Below, piece by piece: positions 51,191-59,819 of a DNA stretch of 64,000 bases. Source of the DNA: DATBRC01 sp036560485 (lineage in GTDB: Bacteria; Pseudomonadota; Gammaproteobacteria; Burkholderiales; Burkholderiaceae_D); assembly GCA_036560485.1 (NCBI GenBank), contig DATBRC010000023.1:6029-70028 (forward strand), read 5' to 3'. A model generated the notes under the pieces. The model saw only the letters and a list, made by a program, of their open reading frames with translations. It was not told the origin of the DNA and did no database searches. Position 1 is the stretch's first letter. The number at the start of each line of letters is the position of its first letter. Position numbers and translations under genes: made by a program.

Positions 51191-52858
51191 ATGGCCAATT
51201 ACGTCTACACCATGAATCGCGTGGGCAAGATCGTCCCGCCCAAGCGTCAAATTTTGAAAGATATCTCGCTATCTTTTTTCCCTGGAGCCAAAATCGGCGT
51301 GTTGGGTTTGAATGGTTCGGGCAAATCGACGCTGCTCAAAATCATGGCCGGCATCGACAAGGATATCCAGGGTGAAGCAGTGCCGATGCCCGGATTGAAT
51401 ATCGGCTACCTGCCGCAAGAGCCGGTGCTTGATCCCGAGCAAACTGTGCGCCAAGTGGTGGAGAGCGGTTTGGGTGAAGTGTTCGAAGCGCAAGCCAAGC
51501 TGGATGCGGTGTATGCAGCGTATGCCGAACCCGATGCTGACTTCGATGCGCTCGCGGCAGAGCAAGCACGACTGGAGGCGATCATTTCGACATCGGATGG
51601 CGGCAACTTGAATTTGCAATTGGAGATGGCGGCTGATGCGTTGCGATTGCCACCTTGGGATGCGAAGATTGGCGTATTGTCTGGCGGTGAAAAACGCCGT
51701 GTCGCGTTGTGCCGCTTGTTGTTATCGAAGCCGGACATGCTGTTGCTCGATGAGCCGACCAACCATCTGGATGCGGAATCGGTCGATTGGCTGGAACAAT
51801 TTCTGCTGCGCTTTCCAGGCACCGTGGTTGGCATCACACATGATCGCTACTTCCTCGACAACGCGGCCGAATGGATTCTGGAACTGGATCGCGGCCACGG
51901 CATTCCGTGGAAAGGCAATTACAGCTCATGGCTGGAACAAAAGAGCAATCGCTTGAAGCAGGAAGAAGCAACCGAATCGTCGCGTCAGAAAACCATTGCC
52001 AAGGAATTGGAATGGGTGCGACAAAATCCGAAAGGCCGTCAAGCAAAGAGCAAGGCGCGTCTGGCACGCTTCAACGAGTTGTCCGAGCACGAATACCAAA
52101 AGCGCAATGAGACGCAGGAGATTTTTATTCCGGTCGCAGAACGTCTCGGCAATGAAGTGATTGAATTCAAAAATGTATCGAAGGCATTTGGCGATCGCTT
52201 GTTGATCGACAACTTGAGTTTTCGCATTCCAGCTGGCGCGATTGTCGGCATCATCGGCCCTAACGGCGCAGGTAAATCGACTTTGTTTCGCATGATCACC
52301 GGCGTCGAGAAACCGGACAGCGGTGAAGTGGTGTTGGGCACCACCGCCAAAGTGTCCATCGTCGATCAATCGCGAGAAAATCTGGCGAATACCAAGACAG
52401 TATTTGAAGACGTCACTGGTGGCGCTGATATCCTGACCGTTGGTCGTTTTGAAATGCCGTCGCGCGCTTATCTTGGCCGCTTCAATTTCAAGGGCGGCGA
52501 TCAGCAAAAAATCGTAGGCAATTTATCCGGCGGTGAGCGTGGCCGCTTGCATTTGGCGAAAACGCTTCTGCAAGGCGGTAACGTATTGCTGCTGGACGAA
52601 CCATCCAACGATCTCGATGTGGAAACCCTGCGTGCGCTGGAAGATGCATTGCTGGAGTTTGCCGGCAGTGTGCTGGTGATTTCACACGATCGCTGGTTCC
52701 TCGATCGTATTGCGACGCATATCCTCGCGTTCGAAGGCAATTCGCAAGTCACGTTCTTCGATGGCAATTATCAAGAGTACGAAGCCGACAAGAAGAAGCG
52801 TTTGGGTGAAGAGGGCGCAAAGCCGAAGCGGATCCGCTACAAGCCTTTGACCGTTTAA
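51191..52858 (+). CDS. ettA: Energy-dependent translational throttle protein EttA
   Basis: A 555-residue ABC-F ATPase. Two ABC domains are present: Walker A GLNGSGKST near 40 and GPNGAGKST near 357, signature LSGGEKRR and LSGGERGR, Walker B LLLDEPTNHLD and LLLDEPSNDLD. The arm/linker between contains the interdomain charged helices. ABC-F EttA gates the ribosomal E site according to energy state. The start ATG 51191 gives the standard MANYVYTMNRVGK N-terminus. Confidence 0.96.
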   Translation: MANYVYTMNRVGKIVPPKRQILKDISLSFFPGAKIGVLGLNGSGKSTLLKIMAGIDKDIQGEAVPMPGLNIGYLPQEPVLDPEQTVRQVVESGLGEVFEAQAKLDAVYAAYAEPDADFDALAAEQARLEAIISTSDGGNLNLQLEMAADALRLPPWDAKIGVLSGGEKRRVALCRLLLSKPDMLLLDEPTNHLDAESVDWLEQFLLRFPGTVVGITHDRYFLDNAAEWILELDRGHGIPWKGNYSSWLEQKSNRLKQEEATESSRQKTIAKELEWVRQNPKGRQAKSKARLARFNELSEHEYQKRNETQEIFIPVAERLGNEVIEFKNVSKAFGDRLLIDNLSFRIPAGAIVGIIGPNGAGKSTLFRMITGVEKPDSGEVVLGTTAKVSIVDQSRENLANTKTVFEDVTGGADILTVGRFEMPSRAYLGRFNFKGGDQQKIVGNLSGGERGRLHLAKTLLQGGNVLLLDEPSNDLDVETLRALEDALLEFAGSVLVISHDRWFLDRIATHILAFEGNSQVTFFDGNYQEYEADKKKRLGEEGAKPKRIRYKPLTV

Positions 52859-52884
52859 TTTGCAGCCGATAGGGAGGAGGCATC

Positions 52885-53472
52885 ATGGATAAACGTCAAT
52901 TTCTTAGTGCGGTTGTTCTCGGTGCCGCTGCGCCCGCTTTTGCCAGTGCGCCAAAGACGACGAGCAGCGTTGATGGGCCGACGCTATTGACTGTGACCGG
53001 CGCGATCGGCCATGGCAATCGCGGACCGCTCGATCCCGCACTTGATCAACTGATGAAGAAGCAAGGACTCAAGTTTGATAAAGCACACGCTTTCAATTTT
53101 GCTGCGCTCACTTCTCTGCCTGCTGTCACCATCAGGCCGACGCTTGAGTACGATGCCAAGCCACATGTACTGGCAGGTCCATTATTGGTTGATGTGATCA
53201 AGGCAACCGGTGCGGTGACGGGTGACAAAAGCAGATTGCTATTGCGCGCGATCGATGGTTACGGCGTGACTGTTTCGTTGACCGATGTGCAGAAATATCG
53301 TTTTATCGTCGCCACAGCAATCGATGGAAAAGCGATTCCTCTTGGCGGGCTGGGTCCACTGTGGGCGGTGTACGATGCAGATCATTTTCCAGACATGGCC
53401 GTCAAGCCAGTCAATGAGCGTTTCGCCTTCTGTCCCTGGGGCTTGTATCACATCGAAGTGCAACAAGGGTAA
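52885..53472 (+). CDS. Exported molybdopterin-oxidoreductase-fold protein
   Basis: A 195-residue protein with a signal peptide (residues 1-22) and a single domain resembling the sulfite-oxidase molybdopterin fold (ALTSLPAVTIRPTLEYD, GPLLVDVIKATGA, LRAIDGYGVTVSL, GLGPLWAVYD). The Mo-ligating cysteine of sulfite oxidases is missing: the only cysteine is in FAFCPWGLY near the C-terminus. It may therefore be a non-catalytic or scaffold-type member. GGGAGGAGG precedes the ATG. Confidence 0.75.
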   Translation: MDKRQFLSAVVLGAAAPAFASAPKTTSSVDGPTLLTVTGAIGHGNRGPLDPALDQLMKKQGLKFDKAHAFNFAALTSLPAVTIRPTLEYDAKPHVLAGPLLVDVIKATGAVTGDKSRLLLRAIDGYGVTVSLTDVQKYRFIVATAIDGKAIPLGGLGPLWAVYDADHFPDMAVKPVNERFAFCPWGLYHIEVQQG

Positions 53473-53484
53473 TGCTGTTCTCGC

Positions 53485-54027
53485 TTATTCGTTGTTGCCG
53501 CGTGCCGCCAAAAATGTAGTTTGGAACATGCACATCCGAAGCGCATCACGATATACGCCATTGACAAAAAACTCCCCGATCAATTCCCCCTCCATTTGGA
53601 AGCCGCATTTTTCATAAATGCGAATCGCTTGTTTATTCTCTTTGTCGACGAATAAATACAATTTGTAGAGATTGAGTACACCAAAGGCGTAATTAATGGC
53701 AAGCCGTGTCGCCCGCTCGCCATATTTTTTGCCTTGCCAAGCTGGAGCGATAATGATCTGAAATTCCGCACGTCGGTGAATGTAATTGATTTCAACCAGC
53801 TCTACCAGGCCTACCATATCGCCGTCACCATTCTCAATAATGAAGCGACGTTCGCTTTGATCGTGAATGTGTCGATCATACAATTGCACCAACTCAACAT
53901 ATGCTTCATAAGGCTCTTCAAACCAATAACGCATGATGCTGCTGTTGTTATTGATTTGATGTACAAAATGCAAGTCGTTGCGCTCCAGTGGCCGCAAACT
54001 GATATCTGCTTTGGATAAGGTAGTCAT
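53485..54027 (-). CDS. speG: Spermidine N1-acetyltransferase
   Basis: A 180-residue GNAT-fold enzyme. RRAEFQIIIAPAWQGKKYGERATRLAINYAF holds the acetyl-CoA-binding loop (QGKKYG), and NLYKLYLFVDKENKQAIRIYEKCGF the C-terminal GNAT motif; IMRYWFEEPYEAYVEL and EFFVNGVYRDALRM are SpeG-specific. It acetylates spermidine and spermine, preventing toxicity. It is convergent with the preceding gene and monocistronic. Confidence 0.93.
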   Translation of the reverse strand: MTTLSKADISLRPLERNDLHFVHQINNNSSIMRYWFEEPYEAYVELVQLYDRHIHDQSERRFIIENGDGDMVGLVELVEINYIHRRAEFQIIIAPAWQGKKYGERATRLAINYAFGVLNLYKLYLFVDKENKQAIRIYEKCGFQMEGELIGEFFVNGVYRDALRMCMFQTTFLAARGNNE

Positions 54028-54577
54028 TTTTTGTGTGAGCTGGCTTTATAACTGAGACGCATGCTCATGGCATGTATTGTTGCTGAGCATTACGTCGCTG
54101 ATCAGCCTCCGCAGCACCCTCATTCTGGATTCGAAAGATACCGCTCAATTGTAGTCCAATTGCGATGCGGCAACATATAAACGCGGAAATGTCTTTACCC
54201 AGAATTATCAAACGAATAATTTTGTGGCTGCGCTACATTAGATAAGCCAATTCCAAAAAAGATCGTGCGATATTGCAATAAAAAAGTCTTTTAAAAGGAA
54301 TGGCAGTAAGAGAAATGCAGTTATTCATATATAAAGCAGGAATAGGTGATCATATGCAATGCCTTGTGTCGGGAAAAATTACAGCTGCTTATTAAGCAAA
54401 TAAAGAGGTTAAGTGATTGTTATATATAGAAAATGGATGGAAAGTTGGTGGGTCGCAATATCATAGCGATGAAGCGAGAAGCAAATATGCCGAATGATTT
54501 TACATTCGGCCTAATTTTTGTCATCATGCACCCAAGGAGTATTTATAACCTATTGATTTATATGGAAAATGTTTTTA
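54028..54577. other. Long AT-rich non-coding region
   Basis: About 550 bases with no supported gene. It lies upstream of the PEP-CTERM gene and its sigma-54-type promoter, so enhancer-binding sites for an activator may be here; none could be singled out by eye. Confidence 0.5.
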
Positions 54578-54593
54578 TGGCATAGCTATTGCT
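54578..54593 (+). promoter_or_regulatory. Sigma-54-type promoter of the PEP-CTERM gene
   Basis: TGGCATAGCTATTGCT carries GG and GC separated by exactly ten bases (the -24/-12 spacing), matching TGGCAC-N5-TTGCW. It is 63 bases before the start codon. PEP-CTERM genes are often under sigma-54 control with the PrsK/PrsR two-component pair. Confidence 0.82.
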
Positions 54594-54656
54594 TTTGTGT
54601 TGACGTGACTGCTGGTTTTGGTGGCGTCGTCAAATCTAACAAAGGGAAGTAATAAC

Positions 54657-55313
54657 ATGAACAGCTTTAAAAAACTGGTTTTATCTTCGCTGGCTGCTGG
54701 GGCACTTGCCTTGAGCGCAATGCCAGCTTCAGCAAGTCTTATATTGACTTTGGATGACGGTGCTGGAAATGCCGTATCGGTAAATGACAATGGCGTTGGT
54801 GATGTAAATAGTTTGCTCGGCGCGATTGTGTTCAGTGGTAACTTGGGTCTGTGGAGCATCAATACAGCGATCGGCGCAGATTCTTCGACGCCAAACTTGG
54901 CCAAAATTGATTTGACCTCTTTTAACGCAGTTTACTCTGGCAGCGGAGTAGCTAACCTGACAGTCTCACTTCTCGACACTGGCTTGACAGGTCCAGTTGG
55001 AATCAGTACCCCAGGACGCACATCTGTTGGTGGCACCACCAATGGCACCGTCAATTTCAGTACCTATTTTAACGGTACGCTGGTAGCAAGTGCCGGTGTT
55101 TTCAATCCGAACTCGTATAGCCAGGATTTGTATTTCGGTGGAGTGAATACATCTGCACCGTTCAGCTTGGAAGACGTCATCTTGATTTCACAGAATGGCT
55201 TGGGTACGACACAAGCTACGATGGAGACGACAATCCCTGAGCCTGCAACGCTTGGTCTGCTGGGTCTTGGATTGCTTGGACTTGGATTTGCACGCCGCCG
55301 TATGTCGGTATAA
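54657..55313 (+). CDS. PEP-CTERM sorting-domain protein
   Basis: A 218-residue exported protein. A signal peptide (residues 1-26) is followed by a secreted beta-rich region with many Ser, Thr and Gly (no cysteine), then the C-terminal sorting signal: Pro-Glu-Pro (IPEPATLG), a hydrophobic helix of Leu and Gly, and basic FARRRMSV. Exosortase recognises this signal and moves the protein to the exopolysaccharide or surface. ATG 54657 has AGGGAAG upstream. A strong terminator follows. The exosortase itself is not in the window. Confidence 0.95.
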   Translation: MNSFKKLVLSSLAAGALALSAMPASASLILTLDDGAGNAVSVNDNGVGDVNSLLGAIVFSGNLGLWSINTAIGADSSTPNLAKIDLTSFNAVYSGSGVANLTVSLLDTGLTGPVGISTPGRTSVGGTTNGTVNFSTYFNGTLVASAGVFNPNSYSQDLYFGGVNTSAPFSLEDVILISQNGLGTTQATMETTIPEPATLGLLGLGLLGLGFARRRMSV

Positions 55314-55352
55314 ATTGAAATAGCATTACCCACTTGTTAGCAAGTGGCATTT

Positions 55353-55380
55353 AAAAACCCCGCATAATTGCGGGGTTTTT
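55353..55380. terminator. Bidirectional terminator
   Basis: AAAAACCCCGC (55353-55363) and GCGGGGTTTTT (55370-55380) form an 11-bp stem with a 6-base loop, with T-runs on both strands. It lies between the converging PEP-CTERM gene and the HPr-rel-A operon. A second small hairpin, CCACTTG-TTAG-CAAGTGG, lies just before at 55330-55347. Confidence 0.92.
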
Positions 55381-55462
55381 TATTTCTATTATCGATAAAC
55401 GTGGGCCATCGAATATGTCAGCGAATTCGTTCCGGTTGGTATCTATTAAAAATCACAAAAAA

Positions 55463-56542
55463 TTATTCATCCGATTTTGGCGAAATGAAGGCTTTGTGAA
55501 ATAAATGGCGAGTCAACAGGAACGGTGGCATGCGTAGCCAGGTTGCGCGTACATAAAGTACTTTTCGCGCAATGGTTGCAAACCAGTTCGAGCAGCTTGG
55601 ATGATCAGGCAAGAGTGCTTGAGCAAACAGTTGGTCCATTAGAGCAACCAGAAGTCGGTTGGGACTTCCAATTTGCGCAGCCTGAATGGCGGAAGATGGA
55701 ACGGGCGTATGCAAAATTTGCATCGCATAACGCAATGCATAAAACAGCGAGCGTGTTAATTCCAGCTCCTGTGCGCGTTTAACCAGCGTGGGCCAAAACG
55801 AAGGGAGATCGCTAAAGTGCCGCAACAAACAGTCAAGATCAACCAAATCCCGCAAGCCATGATCCAGTTGCTCGTTGTGAAATAAATGCGTAGCGCTATG
55901 TAGCACCATATCGGCAGGTGCAAGAACCATTACATCATCGTAACCATCAATGGAAATGGCAGCCGCCAGCAATTTTTCAGAATCAGGATGAACACGTGCA
56001 GTCGCCGGCAGAATCGCATGGTGGACGTCGATCACGGTCAGCCGTTTGATGTGTCGCATCGGCGGCAATTCATGCATCCAAGTGCGGTAATAGCGCTGAT
56101 CGTACGCGTCGTGATGTGTGGTCGCCCAGCCATGCAACATCAAGTTGGCTTCAACCATATCGAGCTTATTTTTCGGAACGATAATGTCGACGTCTGAAAA
56201 GATCCGACCTTGTGCAGGCGGCAGTTTGCCTATCACATAGGCGGCGCCTTTCAGAAGAACCACAGGCACGTCTATGTCCGCCAGTGCTTTTCGAATCAGC
56301 TCAACTTCCCACTGTACAGCTTCAATATGCCGTTCGGCGATCACGCGTGACCATTGCAAATGTTCGTTTGCTTGTGGTGGTATTTGCGCGAATAGTCCGT
56401 GTCGCTGGATTGATGCGCAAAGGTGTGCCAGCAAATCAGCCTCACGCGCTTGTCGTATCAGCACATCCCAATCGGCAAGCGTAAGGGACGCCATGACAGC
56501 GGGTTGCCGCAAAGCTTGTACGATGAGCGGGATAGAAGTCAC
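55463..56542 (-). CDS. Nucleotidyltransferase-like protein of the HPr-rel-A set
   Basis: A 359-residue protein of the NTP_transf_5 (uncharacterised nucleotidyltransferase) family. The motif LLKGAAY and GRIFSDVDIIVP supply the glycine-serine step and the D-x-D metal-binding pair; the C-terminal helical region contains DVHHAILP and DLVDLDCLLRHF. It would transfer a nucleotide or related group to an acceptor. GTG start at 56542 overlaps the stop of the kinase gene by four bases. It is the last gene of the four-gene operon. Confidence 0.85.
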   Translation of the reverse strand: MTSIPLIVQALRQPAVMASLTLADWDVLIRQAREADLLAHLCASIQRHGLFAQIPPQANEHLQWSRVIAERHIEAVQWEVELIRKALADIDVPVVLLKGAAYVIGKLPPAQGRIFSDVDIIVPKNKLDMVEANLMLHGWATTHHDAYDQRYYRTWMHELPPMRHIKRLTVIDVHHAILPATARVHPDSEKLLAAAISIDGYDDVMVLAPADMVLHSATHLFHNEQLDHGLRDLVDLDCLLRHFSDLPSFWPTLVKRAQELELTRSLFYALRYAMQILHTPVPSSAIQAAQIGSPNRLLVALMDQLFAQALLPDHPSCSNWFATIARKVLYVRATWLRMPPFLLTRHLFHKAFISPKSDE

Positions 56543-57462
56543 GGCAAGCTGACCGGAGGTTTTAAATTGTCGAAGGTCTCGATTGCTTCGTCCAGTACGC
56601 TATACGAAAACTCATAACATTGCGATGCGTCGATTACGTTTGCCAAAGTTTCAAAACCATTGGTGCCAAGTGTACTGTAATTAAATGCATTATCGGCGAC
56701 TCGCATGAAAGCGCGCGATTGAGATAACGGCGTTAACTTGGCCTCCGTATTTGCCTTGTATTGCGGGAAAATCACCCAAGCCGCACGTGCCGGAATCATT
56801 GCGCGCGCGATGCTGTCGGTCGAGGCGCGCATATGCGCCACTGTGCCCTTGATCGTATCCGTTACAAGAGGGCTGAACGTTGCGCTGGGTTCGTATCGTT
56901 GGATGATATCGATCGATGCATTCTTTAAACTGATCGGGCGTGGCAGCGGAATGATTTTCCCATCGTGCACACGTATCAAGGCAAGTTCATCCGACAGCAA
57001 GCGCCAGCCGCGACAAGCCAATGCTGCGCAGAGCGTGCTTTTGCCCGACCCGGGAGGTGCGGGCAAAATCGCTGCATGGCCGTTCTTCTCAACAACTGCA
57101 GCGTGGATAATCAAATAGCTATGTACATGACTGGAGACACACCAATTCAGCCCCCACTCCAACATCGGGAAAGCCTGATCCAGCGGCAGCGGTTTGAACG
57201 GCGGCTTGCCGTCAAATAAAAATAATACCTGACGTTTGAACCAGCGCCGCAAGTTCTGTGGTTGGATGAGCTTTACGTGGAAGTCGGCAAAGTCGGTTTG
57301 TTCCGTCAATGGATAATCGGCATAGAGCAGTGCGATACCTTTTGCCACACTATCGATAGCAGTTTGAATTCGTGTAACAAAACAGCCTGTCTGCAGATAT
57401 AGTCCGCTTCCTGCCAGGCGTGCAGCGAGTTCTGAAGCGGACAAGGATGAAACGGATAACAT
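56539..57462 (-). CDS. HprK-related kinase A
   Basis: A 307-residue P-loop protein resembling the C-terminal kinase/phosphorylase domain of HPr kinase (HprK-rel-A subgroup). The Walker A motif PPGSGKST is in LPAPPGSGKSTLCAALA near 135-143, and the acidic pair LLSDELALI near 158. HPr itself is absent, so the substrate must be another protein or small molecule. ATG 57462 overlaps the TGA of the PqqD-like gene; coupling is certain. Next to it is a nucleotidyltransferase and a PqqD-like protein. The enzyme would phosphorylate an unknown target. Confidence 0.9.
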   Translation of the reverse strand: MLSVSSLSASELAARLAGSGLYLQTGCFVTRIQTAIDSVAKGIALLYADYPLTEQTDFADFHVKLIQPQNLRRWFKRQVLFLFDGKPPFKPLPLDQAFPMLEWGLNWCVSSHVHSYLIIHAAVVEKNGHAAILPAPPGSGKSTLCAALACRGWRLLSDELALIRVHDGKIIPLPRPISLKNASIDIIQRYEPSATFSPLVTDTIKGTVAHMRASTDSIARAMIPARAAWVIFPQYKANTEAKLTPLSQSRAFMRVADNAFNYSTLGTNGFETLANVIDASQCYEFSYSVLDEAIETFDNLKPPVSLP

Positions 57463-57734
57463 CAAATAGGCTCAACGAGTGCTAGTGTATTGAGCTCCGA
57501 GAGCAGTTGATCAATTTGAAAAGGCAAGTCAGCAGTGGGCGCCACTTCAAAAAATGGCGCGAGCGCGGCAGCCAGTGTTGCTGCATCTGAGGGCGCTGTT
57601 AGCAAATTCAACAGTATCTGTGCTGTCGCCGACCCAAGCAAGTGGGTATCGCCTGACAGACTGTTGTACACGACAAATTCATCATTCCAAGAGCGAAAGT
57701 GAAGTGCTTCATTGGAAATCACTCGCCACTTCAT
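57462..57734 (-). CDS. PqqD-like peptide chaperone of the HPr-rel-A set
   Basis: About 90 residues from ATG 57734 (a TTG 6 bases upstream is the alternative). The sequence follows the PqqD/RRE pattern: strand-rich start RVISNEALHFRSWNDEFVVYNSLSGDTHLLGSATAQILLNLL, then helices ending in a C-terminal LLSELNTLALVEPI. PqqD-like proteins bind leader peptides and present them to modifying enzymes. It overlaps the kinase gene by one base and lies 50 bases behind the Tat-exported protein, the natural candidate for its client. Confidence 0.88.
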   Translation of the reverse strand: MKWRVISNEALHFRSWNDEFVVYNSLSGDTHLLGSATAQILLNLLTAPSDAATLAAALAPFFEVAPTADLPFQIDQLLSELNTLALVEPI

Positions 57735-57784
57735 ATTCAAGAATAGTTATCGTGCAATGGATGAAGAGCTGACAAAAAGCGGAA

Positions 57785-58360
57785 TTAACTTTGAGTTTGG
57801 GTCAAATAGTCGACAATTTGCGTTGCACTCCAATGCACGTTTGCTGTCGGTGAGAAATAGCCTTGCGCCTGCCATTCGGTAAACATCGATTTGATGGTTT
57901 CCACAGTCAAGAACGGTGTCCAGCCACTGACAGCATTAAGATAGGCAGCCACCAAGTGCATGCCGAGATTGTAGGTATCGAAATTCTGAGGCGTCAACAG
58001 GTCAAGCATTTTAATGCTTGCGTAGGGCGAGTGGATGGTGCAACTAAATACATTGCTGAATTTAGTATTGATGTTGATAGGCCATGACAAATTGTTTCTC
58101 CAATATCCGGGAGAGCGGCCGGCGCAAACAGGTGCAGCGCCGTGTGTACTGAGATTGCCGGACAAAAAGCCTGACGGTGATTTGCAAACATCACTACCGA
58201 GCACAGGTCGGCTGGCAAGCGTCACTAATACACCTGATACAGCCAAGCCTGATTTAGTAAAACGTCTACGAGATTCGTCTAACTTATCTGTCGGCGTGAC
58301 CGTGCCTTCCGGTAATTGGTGCGTTACCTGCTCGTTGTTCCGAGGCTTTTTGAAAGTCAT
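57785..58360 (-). CDS. Tat-exported protein, candidate substrate of the HPr-rel-A operon
   Basis: 191 residues from ATG 58360 with AAGGGA upstream (the longer ORF adds eight residues). The N-terminus is a 30-residue polar segment, then a twin-arginine signal: RRRFTKSG at 31-38, hydrophobic core and likely cleavage near residue 55. The mature part carries the motif SPGYWRNN (83-90) and cysteines 59, 79 and 107. Family is not recognised beyond the GYW(K/R)N-type motif seen in other secreted proteins. It is the first gene of the operon under a sigma-54-like promoter, so it is the best candidate for the modified product. Confidence 0.75.
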   Translation of the reverse strand: MTFKKPRNNEQVTHQLPEGTVTPTDKLDESRRRFTKSGLAVSGVLVTLASRPVLGSDVCKSPSGFLSGNLSTHGAAPVCAGRSPGYWRNNLSWPININTKFSNVFSCTIHSPYASIKMLDLLTPQNFDTYNLGMHLVAAYLNAVSGWTPFLTVETIKSMFTEWQAQGYFSPTANVHWSATQIVDYLTQTQS

Positions 58361-58719
58361 GTCATGTCCCTTAATGCATCGCATCCTATATTGGATACCT
58401 TCTGGATCGATTTAACAATAATATCATGGTCAATCGCGTGATTAACAAGGACACAATGCAAAATACATTCCATCATTGTATACAGATGATTTGTACAATA
58501 AAAATCAAAGGGTTACGTCTTGTTGTATTGCGATTAGAGACGCTTTTGTGCGACGCCCAATTTTAATGTAAAAGTTTTCGACAAGGCAAGTTTGTAAAAT
58601 AACCACAGGCAATACATTCGTCTGTGTCTATAGCAGTTGTATTCCCACAGGAATATATGTTCGCAATGTTTTGTTACTATTACCTATTATTCTCGATTCA
58701 ATAAATTCCAGAACTGCAC
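58361..58719. other. Divergent intergenic region
   Basis: This 359-base AT-rich stretch separates the Tat-protein operon (minus) from the acyl carrier protein gene (plus). It contains the sigma-54-like site below. No ORF is supported, and no clear promoter was found for the plus-strand genes. Confidence 0.55.
58457..58472 (-). promoter_or_regulatory. Sigma-54-like promoter of the HPr-rel-A operon
   Basis: On the minus strand TGGAATGTATTTTGCA has GG and GC ten bases apart and ends in a perfect TTGCA; the -24 box has one or two departures from TGGCACG. It is 97 bases before ATG 58360. Confidence 0.65.
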
Positions 58720-58971
58720 ATGCAAGCAATTGAAGAAGTAAAGCAAATACTGATGGCCACGTTGAATCTTGGTGCGCGCGGAAATACATTGCGTGCTGAA
58801 ACAGTTTTATTGGGAAGTTTGCCGGAACTGGATTCAATGGGCGTCATGAATGTGATTGCAGGATTGGAAGAGCATTTCGATATTATTGTGGAAGATGATG
58901 AGATCAGCGCCAGCACATTCGAAACGCTCGGTAGTCTCGCAGCATTTATTGATCAAAAACTGGCGCGATGA
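58720..58971 (+). CDS. Acyl carrier protein (exosortase-A locus type)
   Basis: An 83-residue ACP. The phosphopantetheine Ser 39 lies in LPELDSMGVMNVIAGLEEHFDI, which fits the carrier-protein helix II. It is acidic and helical. It overlaps the hydrolase 2 gene by four bases, as in many exosortase-A gene clusters where an ACP accompanies polysaccharide or peptide-sugar assembly. It is not the housekeeping fatty-acid ACP, which lies in the fab cluster. Confidence 0.9.
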   Translation: MQAIEEVKQILMATLNLGARGNTLRAETVLLGSLPELDSMGVMNVIAGLEEHFDIIVEDDEISASTFETLGSLAAFIDQKLAR

Positions 58972-59819
58972 ATAATCATTCATCGCATCCGCCGGCACAA
59001 GCATTCTTTCTGAATGCAGAATCGGGCCAGCGCTTTTGCCTGTACTACCCGGTTGCCGCCGATACCCAAATCCAAGGTGCAGTTATTTATATCCATCCAT
59101 TCGGCGATGAGATGAATATGTCCAGACGAATGGCCGCGCTGCAGGCGCAAGCTTTTGCAACGCAGGGATTTGCGGTATTGCAGATGGATCTCTTTGGTTG
59201 TGGTGACAGTAGCGGTGAATTTTGTGATGCTCGATGGGACATTTGGAAAGACGACATCGCACTTGCACAAAAATGGCTGAACGAGCGTCACGCGGTTCCG
59301 ATCAGCTTGTGGGGATTGCGACTGGGGGGATTGCTGGCATTGGACTTTGCCAAACACGCTGGTGACGCAATTCATACGCTGATCCTTTGGCATCCTGTGA
59401 CGAGTAGCGAAACGTTTCTTACGCAATTTCTCCGGTTGCGGTTGGCAAATCAAATGATCGATGACGGAAACGAAAAAGCCTCGGGTACACGTGCGCTGCG
59501 TGAAATACTTGCCGCCGGTACGGCGATCGAAGTGGCAGGATATGAAATCGCACCAGCGATGGCGGCGGCGCTCGATGCGCTCGACATATCAACGCTCTCA
59601 CCTGTAAACAAAAGAGTGCATTGGATTGACATTACAGCTGACGCGACGCGTCCGATGGCGCCGGCCAATGCGCGAACGGTCGCGATTTGGGAGCAGGAAG
59701 GCATTGATCTGACTTTGCATCGCGTGTCGTGTCCGGCATTCTGGAGCGCGCAAGAAGTGGTTACCAGTCCCGAGCTGTTATCGGCGACAGCTTCTATCCT
59801 GTCACAAGGCGCATCATGA
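58968..59819 (+). CDS. Exosortase A system-associated hydrolase 2
   Basis: A 283-residue alpha/beta hydrolase. GAVIYIHPFGDEMNMSRRM and LQMDLFGCGDSSGEF are family marks. The nucleophile elbow reads WGLRLGG, so the usual Ser is replaced by Arg: the enzyme may be inactive or work differently, and this is typical of the hydrolase 2 group. It overlaps ACP and hydrolase 1 by four bases each. Confidence 0.88.
   Translation: MNNHSSHPPAQAFFLNAESGQRFCLYYPVAADTQIQGAVIYIHPFGDEMNMSRRMAALQAQAFATQGFAVLQMDLFGCGDSSGEFCDARWDIWKDDIALAQKWLNERHAVPISLWGLRLGGLLALDFAKHAGDAIHTLILWHPVTSSETFLTQFLRLRLANQMIDDGNEKASGTRALREILAAGTAIEVAGYEIAPAMAAALDALDISTLSPVNKRVHWIDITADATRPMAPANARTVAIWEQEGIDLTLHRVSCPAFWSAQEVVTSPELLSATASILSQGAS

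Noticed and set aside
54370..54390. Second sigma-54-like site (GG-N10-GC) upstream of the PEP-CTERM gene
   Set aside because: The -12 box reads CAGCT and the -24 box CGGGA; both are far from consensus, and the site at 54578 is much better.
58663..58685. Sigma-54-like site before the ACP gene (AGGAATATATGTTCGCAA)
   Set aside because: GG and GC are 11 bases apart instead of 10, and the boxes are weak.
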